Assembly: GCA_027485235.1 (NCBI GenBank)
Contig: JAIXRJ010000046.1
Span: 310,001-374,000, forward strand
Source of the DNA: Comamonadaceae bacterium
GTDB lineage: Bacteria > Pseudomonadota > Gammaproteobacteria > Burkholderiales > Burkholderiaceae_C
Direction: 5' to 3'
DNA length: 64,000 nucleotides
Shown here: positions 43,675 to 51,903 of the stretch, piece after piece
Numbering within the stretch: position 1 is the first letter of the stretch
How the letters are laid out: each line of letters begins with the position of its first letter
Translations under genes and position numbers: made by a program
The notes under the pieces: generated by a model
What the model was told of the DNA's origin: nothing
Database searches by the model: none
What the model saw: the letters and a program-made list of their open reading frames with translations, nothing else

Positions 43675-43917
43675 TCAGCGGCCGAGCTGCGACAAAGCAG
43701 CTTGCAAACCAGCCAGACCACCCACGCGCTGGTCGTTGATGAAAACTTGCGGCATCTGGCGAACCGACGGACCGCATTTTTCATAAAAAGCCATGCGCTC
43801 TTCTTCGCTGTCGATCTTGATTTCTTCAAAAGCCAGCGACTTGGTCTTGAGCACCATCTTGGCGGACTCGCATTGGGGGCATGCGGACTTGGAGTAAACG
43901 ACGATTTTGAGTTCCAT
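43675..43917 (-). CDS. Glutaredoxin-like (NrdH/Grx) protein
   Basis: An 80-residue thioredoxin-fold protein. The active-site motif is CPQC in VYSKSACPQCESAK. The cis-Pro region is RQMPQVFINDQRVGGLAGL, with the conserved GG that binds glutathione in Grx proteins. CPQC is between the CPYC of glutaredoxins and the CVQC of NrdH redoxins, so the electron donor is uncertain. It lies 21 bp after the BtuD-like gene on the same strand and probably belongs to the cobalamin operon transcript. Confidence 0.82.
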   Translation of the reverse strand: MELKIVVYSKSACPQCESAKMVLKTKSLAFEEIKIDSEEERMAFYEKCGPSVRQMPQVFINDQRVGGLAGLQAALSQLGR

Positions 43918-43938
43918 GGACCGAATTCTAGCGGCCCC

Positions 43939-44712
43939 TCATGACACTGCCAAACGGGGGGAAACGACCCTTTGGCCTTCCAGCACATGGATGCGGATGC
44001 GGTACTTGAACACCGCTTCGATGGCCGCGTGGGTGGCCAGATCGCTGCAAGCACCGTGGTGAAGCACGCGGCCTTGGTCCATGACAATGACTTCATCGGC
44101 GTGCAAGGCCATGCCAATCTCATGCAACACACTCACCACCGTGGTGCCTTGCGCGATCAGGCAATGCACCTGCTCCAGCCAGTCCACCTGGTGCGGCGGG
44201 TCGAGGTTGGCCAAGGGCTCGTCCATCAGCATCACCGGCGCATTGCCCGCCATGGCGCGGGCCAGCAACACGCGCTGGCGCTCACCGCCTGAAAGCTCGC
44301 CCAGCGTGCGTTCACGCCAATCCCAGGCCTGGGTGGCTTTCAGGGCGGCCTCCACCATCTTGGCGTCTTGGTCGGTGGGCACGCCCAGCCAGCCTTGGTG
44401 TGGCAAGCGGCCCAACATGGCCACATCCCACACACGCAAATCCATCGTGCTCGCTTCGCCCTGCCCCAACCAAGACAATTGCAAAGCACGGTCACGACGA
44501 GACACGTCTTCAAGCGCGTGGCCTTTCCAGAACACCTGCCCGCTGTATGGCAACAAACCGGCCAGCGCTCTGAGCAAGGTGGACTTGCCTGCACCATTGG
44601 GGCCGACCACGCAAGTCCAGCGTCCCGCAGCGATCTGAAGGTCAAGGCCGTTCAGCACGCTTCGACCACCCAGGTCCACCTGCAGTTGTCGGGTTTCCAG
44701 GGCGAAGCTCAT
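43939..44712 (-). CDS. btuD: ABC transporter ATP-binding protein (BtuD-like, cobalamin uptake)
   Basis: Starting at the ATG at 44712, the product is 257 residues. Walker A is GPNGAGKST, the signature LSGGERQRV, and Walker B VMLMDEPLANLD, with the H-loop His in VSVLHEIGMAL. It belongs to the FecE/FhuC/BtuD group that powers vitamin B12, heme or siderophore import. The cobalamin riboswitch upstream of the operon points to B12. The start overlaps the permease stop by ATGA. Confidence 0.88.
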   Translation of the reverse strand: MSFALETRQLQVDLGGRSVLNGLDLQIAAGRWTCVVGPNGAGKSTLLRALAGLLPYSGQVFWKGHALEDVSRRDRALQLSWLGQGEASTMDLRVWDVAMLGRLPHQGWLGVPTDQDAKMVEAALKATQAWDWRERTLGELSGGERQRVLLARAMAGNAPVMLMDEPLANLDPPHQVDWLEQVHCLIAQGTTVVSVLHEIGMALHADEVIVMDQGRVLHHGACSDLATHAAIEAVFKYRIRIHVLEGQRVVSPRLAVS

Positions 44713-45719
44713 GGCGCGGTTCCTGCACTGCGGTGCGTGTCCCGGTAAACGCGCCACAACAGGTAGCCACCGCCCAGCACCGCCGTGAGCACGCCCACCG
44801 GCAACTCTTGTGGCGCAAACAGAACGCGGGCCAACACATCGGCCACGGCCAACAAAGCACCGCCCATGAGCCCAGCCAAGAGCAGGTGCCACGCGTGGGT
44901 GCAGCGCACCAAAGAACGCACCAGGTGCGGCGCCGCCAGACCCACAAACGCCACCAGCCCGATGTGCGCCACGGCAGCCCCCGTGGCCAGAGAAATCACG
45001 CCCACCAAAACCAGGCGCGCAGAACGCAGCGGCACGCCCAATGTTTGCGCCGTGGACTCGCCCAGCGTCAAGGCATCCAGCACGCGGGCAAAGGTCCACG
45101 CCAGACCCACACACAAGCCCAGCACAAGGGCCATGGTGATGCAAGCCGTCCAGCTGACAAATGCGGTGGAGCCGAGCATGAAGCCCTGCATGGCTTGCAG
45201 CACTTGCGGCTGCAGCAAAGACAGCATCGAGGTGAATGCACCCAAAACCACCCCCACCACCACACCGGCGAGCAACAAGCGCAGGGTCTGCTGCACGCCA
45301 CGCGCCAAGAGCAAAGTCAGGATGACGGCCAACACGGCCCCCAAAAAGGCCGCGCCCGTGAGGCCCAAGCCCATCCACCCGGTCATGGCCCAGGCGCTGC
45401 CGCCAAACAAGCTCAAATAAACGCCCACGCCCAGCGACGCGCCTGAGGCACTGCCCAACAAATACGGATCGGCCAGCGGGTTGCGAAACAACCCCTGCGC
45501 CACGGCACCGGCCAGGCCCAGCAAGCCACCGCCTAACCATGCACCCAGGCTGCGCGGCAAGCGGATGTCAAAAACAATTTGCTGCGATGCTGCATCGGCC
45601 TGCGCAGACCACCAAGCCTGCCAGCCCTGGCTGCCTGCCGACGTGCCCAGCAACACCGTGGCAGCGCCCAGCACAGTCAAAATCAAGGTCCAGCGCAGCG
45701 CGTGTGTTGAAGGGCTCAT
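44709..45719 (-). CDS. btuC: ABC transporter permease (BtuC-like, FecCD family)
   Basis: A 336-residue polytopic membrane protein from the ATG at 45719, which overlaps the upstream stop by ATGA. FDIRLPRSLGAWLGGGLLGLAG, QGLFRNPLADPYLLGSASGAS and VAFVGLAAPHLVRSLV are the FecCD-family signatures, and about ten hydrophobic segments are present. It forms the inner-membrane channel with the BtuD-like ATPase. The open frame upstream of 45719 lies in the binding-protein gene and is not used. Confidence 0.88.
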   Translation of the reverse strand: MSPSTHALRWTLILTVLGAATVLLGTSAGSQGWQAWWSAQADAASQQIVFDIRLPRSLGAWLGGGLLGLAGAVAQGLFRNPLADPYLLGSASGASLGVGVYLSLFGGSAWAMTGWMGLGLTGAAFLGAVLAVILTLLLARGVQQTLRLLLAGVVVGVVLGAFTSMLSLLQPQVLQAMQGFMLGSTAFVSWTACITMALVLGLCVGLAWTFARVLDALTLGESTAQTLGVPLRSARLVLVGVISLATGAAVAHIGLVAFVGLAAPHLVRSLVRCTHAWHLLLAGLMGGALLAVADVLARVLFAPQELPVGVLTAVLGGGYLLWRVYRDTHRSAGTAP

Positions 45720-46603
45720 CGTCCCATCCCAGGGCTTGTGCTTGCAGCGCGGTTCAGGCATTCGGCCATGAGGCGAGCACCCTCGGCCATGCGCGGGCCG
45801 GCGCGCACCAGCATGTCGGACTCTGCTTGCTTGAACACGCAAATGCGTTGTGCTTTGATGGCTCGCAGAGCCGACCAACCGGGGCGCTGCACCATGCTGA
45901 CGCGGCTGCTGTCGCCCGCCATGATCACATCGGGTTGCGCACGCACCACAAATTCAGGGTTGACCTGCGGGAACGGGCCCATCGTTGCGGGCAAGATGTT
46001 GCCCACCCCCATGCCCGTGAGTGTTTCGCCAATGAAGGACGATGCACTGGCCCCGAAAGGTGTGGGGCTGACCTCAACATACACGGTTTGCTGCCGAGCC
46101 ATGGGACTGAGCGACTGAGCCGCCGCTTGCACACCGGACTGGATGTCACGCCAAACGCGCTCGCTGTCAGCCTCTGGAATGAACAAAGCCTGCGCCACCG
46201 TGCGCAACACCCGCTGCACATCGGCATGGCTGCGGGGCTCCAGGCGCAAGACTTTCAAGCCCAGCGATTCCAGGCGTTCAACGCCTCGGGTGGAGCCTGC
46301 TGAAAGTACCAAATCGGGCTTGAGCGCCACAATGCTTTCGATGTTGGGGTCCAGACCACCACCCAAACGGGGCAAGGCTTTGAGTGAATCAGGCCAATTG
46401 GAATAACGGTCCAGACCCACCAAGCGTTGGCAGGCGCCCAAGGCGCAGACGGTTTCAGTGAGCGATGGCAGCAAGCTGACGATGCGTTGCGGCGCTTGGG
46501 CAATCTCCATTTTTTGGGGGCCGTCACCTTGCACGGTGACGGCCTGCGCTTGCAGGACCAGCCCACACAAGACCAGCGCCAGGCAAGGAAGAACGTCACG
46601 CAT
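45716..46603 (-). CDS. btuF: Periplasmic cobalamin-binding protein (BtuF-like)
   Basis: A 295-residue binding protein with a clear signal peptide (MRDVLPCLALVLCGLVLQAQA). RIVSLLPSLTETVCALGA and LVGLDRYSNWP are BtuF-like, followed by the long backbone helix typical of helical-backbone metal-receptor proteins. It would carry B12 to the BtuCD-like pair. The first 8 bp overlap the end of the upstream gene, which encodes a second protein of the same fold without a signal peptide. Confidence 0.87.
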   Translation of the reverse strand: MRDVLPCLALVLCGLVLQAQAVTVQGDGPQKMEIAQAPQRIVSLLPSLTETVCALGACQRLVGLDRYSNWPDSLKALPRLGGGLDPNIESIVALKPDLVLSAGSTRGVERLESLGLKVLRLEPRSHADVQRVLRTVAQALFIPEADSERVWRDIQSGVQAAAQSLSPMARQQTVYVEVSPTPFGASASSFIGETLTGMGVGNILPATMGPFPQVNPEFVVRAQPDVIMAGDSSRVSMVQRPGWSALRAIKAQRICVFKQAESDMLVRAGPRMAEGARLMAECLNRAASTSPGMGR

Positions 46604-47405
46604 ATTGCGCCTCCCATTGGCACATGATCCTGTGCAATTGCCTCACCCCATCGGTGAGTGCTGCCGGACCCGGTTGCAAGATATCGGCCGACTTGATCTC
46701 AAAAATCTGACCGTTGCGCACCGCAGGCACGTCGTGCCAGCCTGCACGGGCCGCTACTTTTTCGGGCCGAAACTTCTTACCGCACAAAGAGCCAATGACG
46801 ATGTCAGGCGCACGATCAACGATGGCTTGGCCGCTGGCGATGATGCGGTCGCGCCCCATGGATTGCACCGCCAGCTCAGGAAAGACATCGTCCCCACCTG
46901 CCATGGCCATCAATTCAGACACCCAGCGAATGGTGCTCATGTGCGGTTCGTCCCATTCCTCAAAATACACACGGGGCCGGCGCTTGAAACCCGCCGCCTT
47001 TTGGGCAATGGCATCCAGTTCAGCGCGCATGCGGGACAACCGGGCCAGGCCTTGCTCGGCTTCGCCCACCATGGACGCGACTTGGAAGAGCATCGAAAAA
47101 ATCTCATCCACAGAACGTTGGTTGAAGATGGTGACCTGTACACCGGCCTTGATGAGCAAAGACGCAATGTCAGCCTGCAGATCAGAAAATCCGAAAACAC
47201 AATCGGGCTTGAGCGCCAGGATCTTGTCAATTTTGGCGCTCAAAAAAGCACTGACTTTGGGTTTTTCCTCGCGGGCCCGGCGCGGGCGCACCGTGTAGCC
47301 CGAGATGCCCACGATGCGGTGCTCTTGTCCCAAGAGGTAAAGCCACTCGGTCGTTTCCTCGGTGAGGCAAACGATGCGTTGGGGAGCAAGTGCAGCGGGG
47401 GTCAT
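46596..47405 (-). CDS. Second helical-backbone metal-receptor-type binding protein, no signal peptide
   Basis: A 269-residue protein of the BtuF/FecB fold: RIVCLTEETTEWLYLLGQEHRIVGISGYTVRP, LALKPDCVFGFSDLQADIASLLIKAG, and TIFNQRSVDEIFSML. It starts directly at the fold, without a leader, so it should be cytoplasmic unless exported in another way. Such proteins are often called cobalamin-binding protein in databases. The start overlaps the TonB receptor stop (TGATG), and its end overlaps btuF by 8 bp, so it is firmly inside the operon. Role unknown: a cytoplasmic B12 chaperone is one idea. Confidence 0.8.
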   Translation of the reverse strand: MTPAALAPQRIVCLTEETTEWLYLLGQEHRIVGISGYTVRPRRAREEKPKVSAFLSAKIDKILALKPDCVFGFSDLQADIASLLIKAGVQVTIFNQRSVDEIFSMLFQVASMVGEAEQGLARLSRMRAELDAIAQKAAGFKRRPRVYFEEWDEPHMSTIRWVSELMAMAGGDDVFPELAVQSMGRDRIIASGQAIVDRAPDIVIGSLCGKKFRPEKVAARAGWHDVPAVRNGQIFEIKSADILQPGPAALTDGVRQLHRIMCQWEAQYA

Positions 47406-49369
47406 CAGAAGCGCGTTTGAAGCGTGACCAATAAGGTACGACCCACCTCAGGGTAAATCGACCTCTTGGTCGGATCACAACGCGTACGCAGGTTGTAATA
47501 ACGCTTGTCAAACAGATTGTTCACCCCCGCCGACAAAGTCCAGCTGTCAATTCTTTGGCTGTATCGCGCATTCACCAAGGCGTAGCTGGCAATATCGTCC
47601 CGGCAAGTATTGCCAAAATCACCTGCAATTTTCTGGCGTGAAACCCATTGCGTCATCAGCGACACATTTTGCGTATCACTCATCAGATAAGACAGTCGCG
47701 CGGTGAAAACATTTTTGGGTGCTAACGGTACTTGTTTGCCGGCATAACTGCCTTCAGTGAAGGCAGATTCGCGATAAGCGTACTGAACGGCAGCATCAAG
47801 CCTCGATCTGATGTGTGCTCTGCCATCCAACTCAAGACCTTGGCGGCGAGTTGGTTCATAGTTGACGTTGGAGAACTGATCTGCACCCATGCCAATTTCA
47901 TTCATCAAGGCATAGCGGTAAGCACGCACGGACCATTGGCCCCAAAGATTGCGCTGCTTGTATCCCACTTCATGGTCACGCGATTGCTGGGGCTTCAGAA
48001 GATTCAGTGTGTTGCCTGGGCAATAGTAGGTGTAGCAACTGAACTCATCGGCATTAGCCAAACGAAAGCTCGTTCCAAGTCGGGCAAACACCTCAGCACC
48101 GTCTGCAACGCTTTTTGCAAAACCAATATCCCAACTTTGGTTGTTGACATCCAATTGACCAGAGTAATCACCCTGTGCTTCCCGCTTCGACTGCGTTCTT
48201 CTGATCCCAACATACCCACTGGTACCTTGTTGTTGTGACAACAGTTCGTAACGACCGAATACTGCATCCGAAGATTGATCAACCGCAGTGTTGCCGTAGT
48301 TGGTGTTGCGATCCTGACGCCAGCGCTCTGCGTCCATGCCCACCAGAAATTTATGCGTCAATCCCTGATCAGAAAAGTTACGCCAAGTACGAACGCCTGC
48401 GCGCGTTGAACGCGTCTTGTTTTGGCTGTAGAAATCATCGACGACGTAGTTGGAGTCAATCTTCACATTTTTGTGTGTCAAGTCGAAGGCGGTACGCCAA
48501 TCGCCGATTCCAAACTCGCCATTGACTCCGAGGTGACTGGAATCGTTGCTTCCGTTATCACGTGGTTTGTACGTCTTTCTGGGGTTGGTCACAAAGTCCT
48601 GAACCGTGATCCCGCCAGGCAATCCGCCTTGACCGGATTCACCACCCCAACGGAAAGACAACAAATTGACACCTTCTGTCCATGTAGCTCTGAGCAAACC
48701 ATTCGTCTGACGGTTGTGGAAATTATCCCTGTGGTTGTTGGTTTCGTGATTGGCACCAGAAACCAGGAAACGCCACGATTCCACGCGCGTGCCCAATGAT
48801 GCCTTTATCTCGCGCGTGGCATTGGATCCCATACTCACGCCCACTGTGCCACCGGGCTCGGTCAGTCCTTTGTTGGTAATAATGTTGATGACGCCGGCCG
48901 TAGCTCCCTCGCCATGCATCACCGCCCCACTGCCCCTGACGATTTCGATTTTTTCAATGCTCTCCAGTGGAATCCAAGACAAACTGGTCCCGCCTTGGTC
49001 CCCTTCGTTTTGTCGAACGCCATCCACCAACAAAACGGTGTTGTTGGCAGACGCCTCACCAAATCCGCGAATGTCCAATGTTTGATCTCGCCCACCGGAG
49101 GAGTCGACACGCCCTGAAATGCCCCCCAACCAACGAATGGCCTCATTGGCCGTTCTCGCGCCGCTGGAACGGATCTCTTCGGAAGTAATCACCCAAACAC
49201 CTTGTGGCATCAAGATGGGATCCTGAGGAACACGCGAGGCCGAAATCACGGCATCGGGGAGTTGACCAATTTCTTGGGGTTTAGCGAGCAAACCGACAGG
49301 CGCAAACGCACATGCCCCCCACACAAACAAATTGCGCAGCAAAGGTGCACAGAACACAGAAGATGTCAT
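47405..49369 (-). CDS. btuB: TonB-dependent outer-membrane receptor (BtuB-like)
   Basis: A 654-residue TonB-dependent receptor. A signal peptide (LFVWGACAFAPVGLLAK) is followed by a TonB-box-like DAVISASR, then the plug domain (GGRDQTLDIRGFGEASANNTVLLVDGVR; IEIVRGSGAVMHGEGATAGVINIIT) and a 22-strand-type barrel ending in LLVTLQTRF with the C-terminal Phe. Control by the cobalamin riboswitch 5' of it indicates B12 transport. No clear ribosome site precedes the ATG at 49369, consistent with regulated translation initiation. First gene of the uptake operon. Confidence 0.9.
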   Translation of the reverse strand: MTSSVFCAPLLRNLFVWGACAFAPVGLLAKPQEIGQLPDAVISASRVPQDPILMPQGVWVITSEEIRSSGARTANEAIRWLGGISGRVDSSGGRDQTLDIRGFGEASANNTVLLVDGVRQNEGDQGGTSLSWIPLESIEKIEIVRGSGAVMHGEGATAGVINIITNKGLTEPGGTVGVSMGSNATREIKASLGTRVESWRFLVSGANHETNNHRDNFHNRQTNGLLRATWTEGVNLLSFRWGGESGQGGLPGGITVQDFVTNPRKTYKPRDNGSNDSSHLGVNGEFGIGDWRTAFDLTHKNVKIDSNYVVDDFYSQNKTRSTRAGVRTWRNFSDQGLTHKFLVGMDAERWRQDRNTNYGNTAVDQSSDAVFGRYELLSQQQGTSGYVGIRRTQSKREAQGDYSGQLDVNNQSWDIGFAKSVADGAEVFARLGTSFRLANADEFSCYTYYCPGNTLNLLKPQQSRDHEVGYKQRNLWGQWSVRAYRYALMNEIGMGADQFSNVNYEPTRRQGLELDGRAHIRSRLDAAVQYAYRESAFTEGSYAGKQVPLAPKNVFTARLSYLMSDTQNVSLMTQWVSRQKIAGDFGNTCRDDIASYALVNARYSQRIDSWTLSAGVNNLFDKRYYNLRTRCDPTKRSIYPEVGRTLLVTLQTRF

Positions 49370-49439
49370 TTGAAACTAACAAGTCAAAACGCCCTCACCG
49401 CCATCCCCGACAGTGCATGGGCTTCACGACCGGTCTTGC

Positions 49440-49672
49440 GACAGGTCACCTTGTTGGCCGGTATCCGGGCTGACAGAGCGACCTTCACCACCTTCCCAGC
49501 CGCCTGTTTCAGGGCGGCCAGTGGTTTGAGATGAAAGCTGGTTGTGGGCGTGAAGCCAAAACCGTCTGTTTACCGTTGCGGGGGCAGCGCAGGTTAGGTG
49601 GGCCGAGATGGCTTCTCCCTCCTGCTTCCCGTTGAACTGCGGGCCTTGAACAGGCTTCGCGAGCACCAACAT
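49440..49672 (-). ncRNA. Cobalamin (AdoCbl) riboswitch
   Basis: On the minus strand, upstream of the TonB receptor, the classic elements occur in order: GGTGCTCGCGAAGCC at the 5' side, GGGAAGCAGGAG, then GCTGCCCCCGCAACGGTAA (the conserved core), and near the 3' end the B12 box GTCAGCCCGGATACCGGCC (49456-49474). The order and near-identity to the consensus make this call strong; the exact ends are estimates. It should shut off expression of the receptor-ABC operon when cobalamin is plentiful, probably through translation initiation since no terminator with a U tract is evident before 49369. Confidence 0.93.
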
Positions 49673-49758
49673 GGGGCTATTTTAAGCACTGCGCTGTCAG
49701 ACAGCCTACCAGGACGGCCAAGGCCTACAATGACGTCAATTTTGACAACTTGATTGCC

Positions 49759-49989
49759 ATGGCCGAACACGACATCATCGATCAGATTGCCGAGCGTGTA
49801 GATCACTTGTTGCTTCGTCATGAAGAGTTGCAACGCACACACGTTTTGCTGACCCGACAAGTCCAAGCCCTGACGGCAGAACGCGACCAACTCAAGTCTC
49901 GCCTGTCCGCAGCCCGGGCACGGGTGGATGCCCTGATCGAGCGCTTGCCGCAAGCCGCTGCTTCCGATGCACCAGAGGCTTCACCATGA
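49759..49989 (+). CDS. Small coiled-coil protein upstream of zapA (TIGR02449-like)
   Basis: A 76-residue protein (start ATG 49759) made almost entirely of a predicted coiled coil: DQIAERVDHLLLRHEELQRT and LTRQVQALTAERDQLKSRLS. Small coiled-coil proteins of this size directly before zapA are common in beta- and gammaproteobacteria and are annotated TIGR02449 or ZapB-like; a role in cell division is inferred from position. The stop overlaps the zapA start by ATGA. Confidence 0.75.
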   Translation: MAEHDIIDQIAERVDHLLLRHEELQRTHVLLTRQVQALTAERDQLKSRLSAARARVDALIERLPQAAASDAPEASP

Positions 49990-50315
49990 GCGCCAAACAA
50001 ATCGATGTCCAGATCATGGGACAAAGCTACATTTTGGGCTGCCCTGAGGGCGGTGAGGTCAAGCTGCAAGCGGCGGTTTATAAAGTGGATGCGGCCATGT
50101 GCAAAATCCGTGATGCCGGCAAGATCAAAGCCCGTGACCGGATCGCCGTGCTGGCCGCACTCAATCTGGCTTTCGACCTGAGCCAAGACCCACAACCTGT
50201 CAACCTCGAAGCCACCAAAAGCCCAGGCAACTCGTTGGCTCAAAGCCAAGAGAGACTGAGCCAATTGCTGCGCCGCTTGGACAAAGCGATTGAATCCGAC
50301 GGTCAATTGATCTGA
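49986..50315 (+). CDS. zapA: Cell division protein ZapA
   Basis: A 109-residue ZapA: KQIDVQIMGQSYILGCPEGGE followed by LQAAVYKVDAAMCKIRDAG and DRIAVLAALNLAFDL, then a C-terminal coiled coil. ZapA tetramers crosslink FtsZ filaments at the Z ring. It is coupled by ATGA to the small upstream gene and followed by the 6S RNA gene, the standard order in this group of bacteria. Confidence 0.9.
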   Translation: MSAKQIDVQIMGQSYILGCPEGGEVKLQAAVYKVDAAMCKIRDAGKIKARDRIAVLAALNLAFDLSQDPQPVNLEATKSPGNSLAQSQERLSQLLRRLDKAIESDGQLI

Positions 50316-50341
50316 GTTCCTCAAAAAGCCCTGCATGGGCC

Positions 50342-50347
50342 TACAAT
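50342..50347 (+). promoter_or_regulatory. -10 box of 6S RNA promoter
   Basis: TACAAT lies 27 bp after the zapA stop and about 6-8 bp before the predicted 6S RNA 5' end. No strong -35 hexamer is visible at the usual distance. Confidence 0.6.
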
Positions 50348-50351
50348 CCGC

Positions 50352-50528
50352 TGGTCTGCGGTGCACGCTGGGCCTTATATTTCCTTGAACCAATGCTCAT
50401 AGAGCCCGGGCTTGGTACATTGGCTGGTGAGCGTGATCATCTCGCGTCAGATGAACCCAACGCCAGTCTGCCCTCGCCCACCTGAACCCCGGTTCAGGAT
50501 GAGGGTCCGGTGGCACTTGCAGACACCT
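50352..50528 (+). ncRNA. ssrS: 6S RNA
   Basis: The closing stem is GTCTGC (50354-50359) with GCAGAC (50519-50524). Internal segments match known 6S landmarks: GGGCCTTATATTTCC on the 5' side, TTGGCTGGTGAGCGTGATCA at the left of the central bubble, and the 3'-side hairpin CTGAACCCCGGTTCAGG. The location directly after zapA is the conserved one. 6S RNA mimics an open promoter and sequesters housekeeping RNA polymerase in stationary phase. Ends are estimated from the closing stem. Confidence 0.85.
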
Positions 50529-50552
50529 TCTTCACTCCCTCCGAATTGCACC

Positions 50553-51368
50553 ATGCCCCTTGAACCAATGCTGCTGGCCGAACTGGCCGTTCTGGGCCTT
50601 TGCTCGGGCTTTCTGGCCGGCCTGCTCGGCATTGGCGGCGGCTTGGTCATGGTGCCCTTCATCACCTTCTTGCTGGGACAACGCGGCGTGAGCCCTGATC
50701 TGGCCGTGAAAATGGCCATCGCCACCTCAATGGCCAGCATCATCTTCACCTCGATCTCGAGTGTGCGTGCACAGCACAAAAAGAAAGCTGTGCGCTGGGA
50801 CTTGGTCATAGGACTGGCACCGGGCATAGTGATCGGCAGCCTGATCGGTAGCTTGGGCATTTTTGCTTTTGTCAAAGGCACTTCGCTGGCTTTGTTTTTT
50901 GCTGCTTTCGTTGGCTTTTCTGCCACGCAAATGTTTCTGGACAAGAAGCCCACCCCAACGCGTCAAGTCCCCGGCCTCGCCGGTCTATTGGGTGTGGGCA
51001 GCTTCATCGGTTTGCTCTCGGGTTTGGTCGGAGCAGGCGGTGGCTTCATCAGCGTGCCCTTCATGACTTGGTGCAATGTGGCCATTCACAACGCTGTGGC
51101 CACCAGCGCAGCATTGGGCTTTCCGATTGCCTTGGCCAACGTGGTCGGTTATGTCCTCAGCGGACAAAGCGTGCCGAACTTGCCCGAATACTCGCTGGGT
51201 TTCCTGTGGCTGCCCGCATTGGGCGTGATTGCGGTGTGCAGCATGGCCATGGCTCCCGTGGGCGTGGCCACCGCTCACAAGTTGCCCGTCAAACGGCTCA
51301 AACGCGTGTTCGCCAGCATGCTGTATCTGCTGGCCGCCTACATGCTTTACAAGGGACTGAGCGCCTGA
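50553..51368 (+). CDS. Sulfite exporter TauE/SafE family permease
   Basis: The ATG at 50553 gives 271 residues with about eight membrane segments. The duplicated signature is visible: GFLAGLLGIGGGLVMVPF in the first half and GLLSGLVGAGGGFISVPFMTW in the second. The family exports or imports small anions such as sulfite, sulfoacetate or organosulfonates. A longer frame starting at 50412 would cover the 6S RNA gene and is rejected. It is the only gene here on the plus strand after ssrS; substrate unknown. Confidence 0.88.
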   Translation: MPLEPMLLAELAVLGLCSGFLAGLLGIGGGLVMVPFITFLLGQRGVSPDLAVKMAIATSMASIIFTSISSVRAQHKKKAVRWDLVIGLAPGIVIGSLIGSLGIFAFVKGTSLALFFAAFVGFSATQMFLDKKPTPTRQVPGLAGLLGVGSFIGLLSGLVGAGGGFISVPFMTWCNVAIHNAVATSAALGFPIALANVVGYVLSGQSVPNLPEYSLGFLWLPALGVIAVCSMAMAPVGVATAHKLPVKRLKRVFASMLYLLAAYMLYKGLSA

Positions 51369-51386
51369 TGGTGCTCAGGCATCTGC

Positions 51387-51832
51387 TCAGATGAGCCGGA
51401 TACAGACCGACACGGTGACCACCACGCGGGCCTGACCGGCCTGCGCACGGATGGATGTTGGTGCTGGTGCTGCATTCCGCCAAGTCCGCGGCCATGCGCA
51501 CCTTTAGCGGCTGACCTGCAGTCTGCGGAGTCGTGACACGAACTGCGCGCAAGTCATAAGAGCCAAAGCTGGAGGCCGGAGCACTGGCGCGCGGCCAGTT
51601 GCGTTGTGAACTGCTTTTACAAAGCGGAGGCATCGGGCTCTTTTTTTTGCACCGCCAAGTTCATGACCAGCCAATCCCGGGTGACCTGCGTGGAAGCCGA
51701 TGCATTCAAATGCACAATTTTGGAGCGCAGCGCAGAGAAATCTTGCACCCCTGAATTTTGGGCCTGGACCGCTGCAATGGACAAAGCCACCAGGAGTGCG
51801 GCCGACGAGATATTGAAGCATCGCATGAACAC
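51387..51832 (-). pseudogene. Decayed SIMPL/DUF541 domain gene
   Basis: On the minus strand an intact start encodes a signal peptide (FNISSAALLVALSIAAVQAQ) and a SIMPL-like N-terminus, IVHLNASASTQVTRDWLVMN, but the frame stops after 71 codons. C-terminal SIMPL-like pieces follow in two other frames: FGSYDLRAVRVTTPQ (near 51520-51580) and AGQARVVVTVSVCIRLI ending at the stop at 51387-51389. Intact SIMPL proteins have about 230-250 residues; the remains span only about 148 codons, so a large internal deletion plus at least two frameshifts must have occurred. Frames were read by eye. Confidence 0.65.
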
Positions 51833-51903
51833 CTCGCAAAAATGAGGTGGCCGTTGTCAGGGCCCCTGTGGCTTACCTGGTCTTTAGACGGCGCGATGTG
51901 TCT

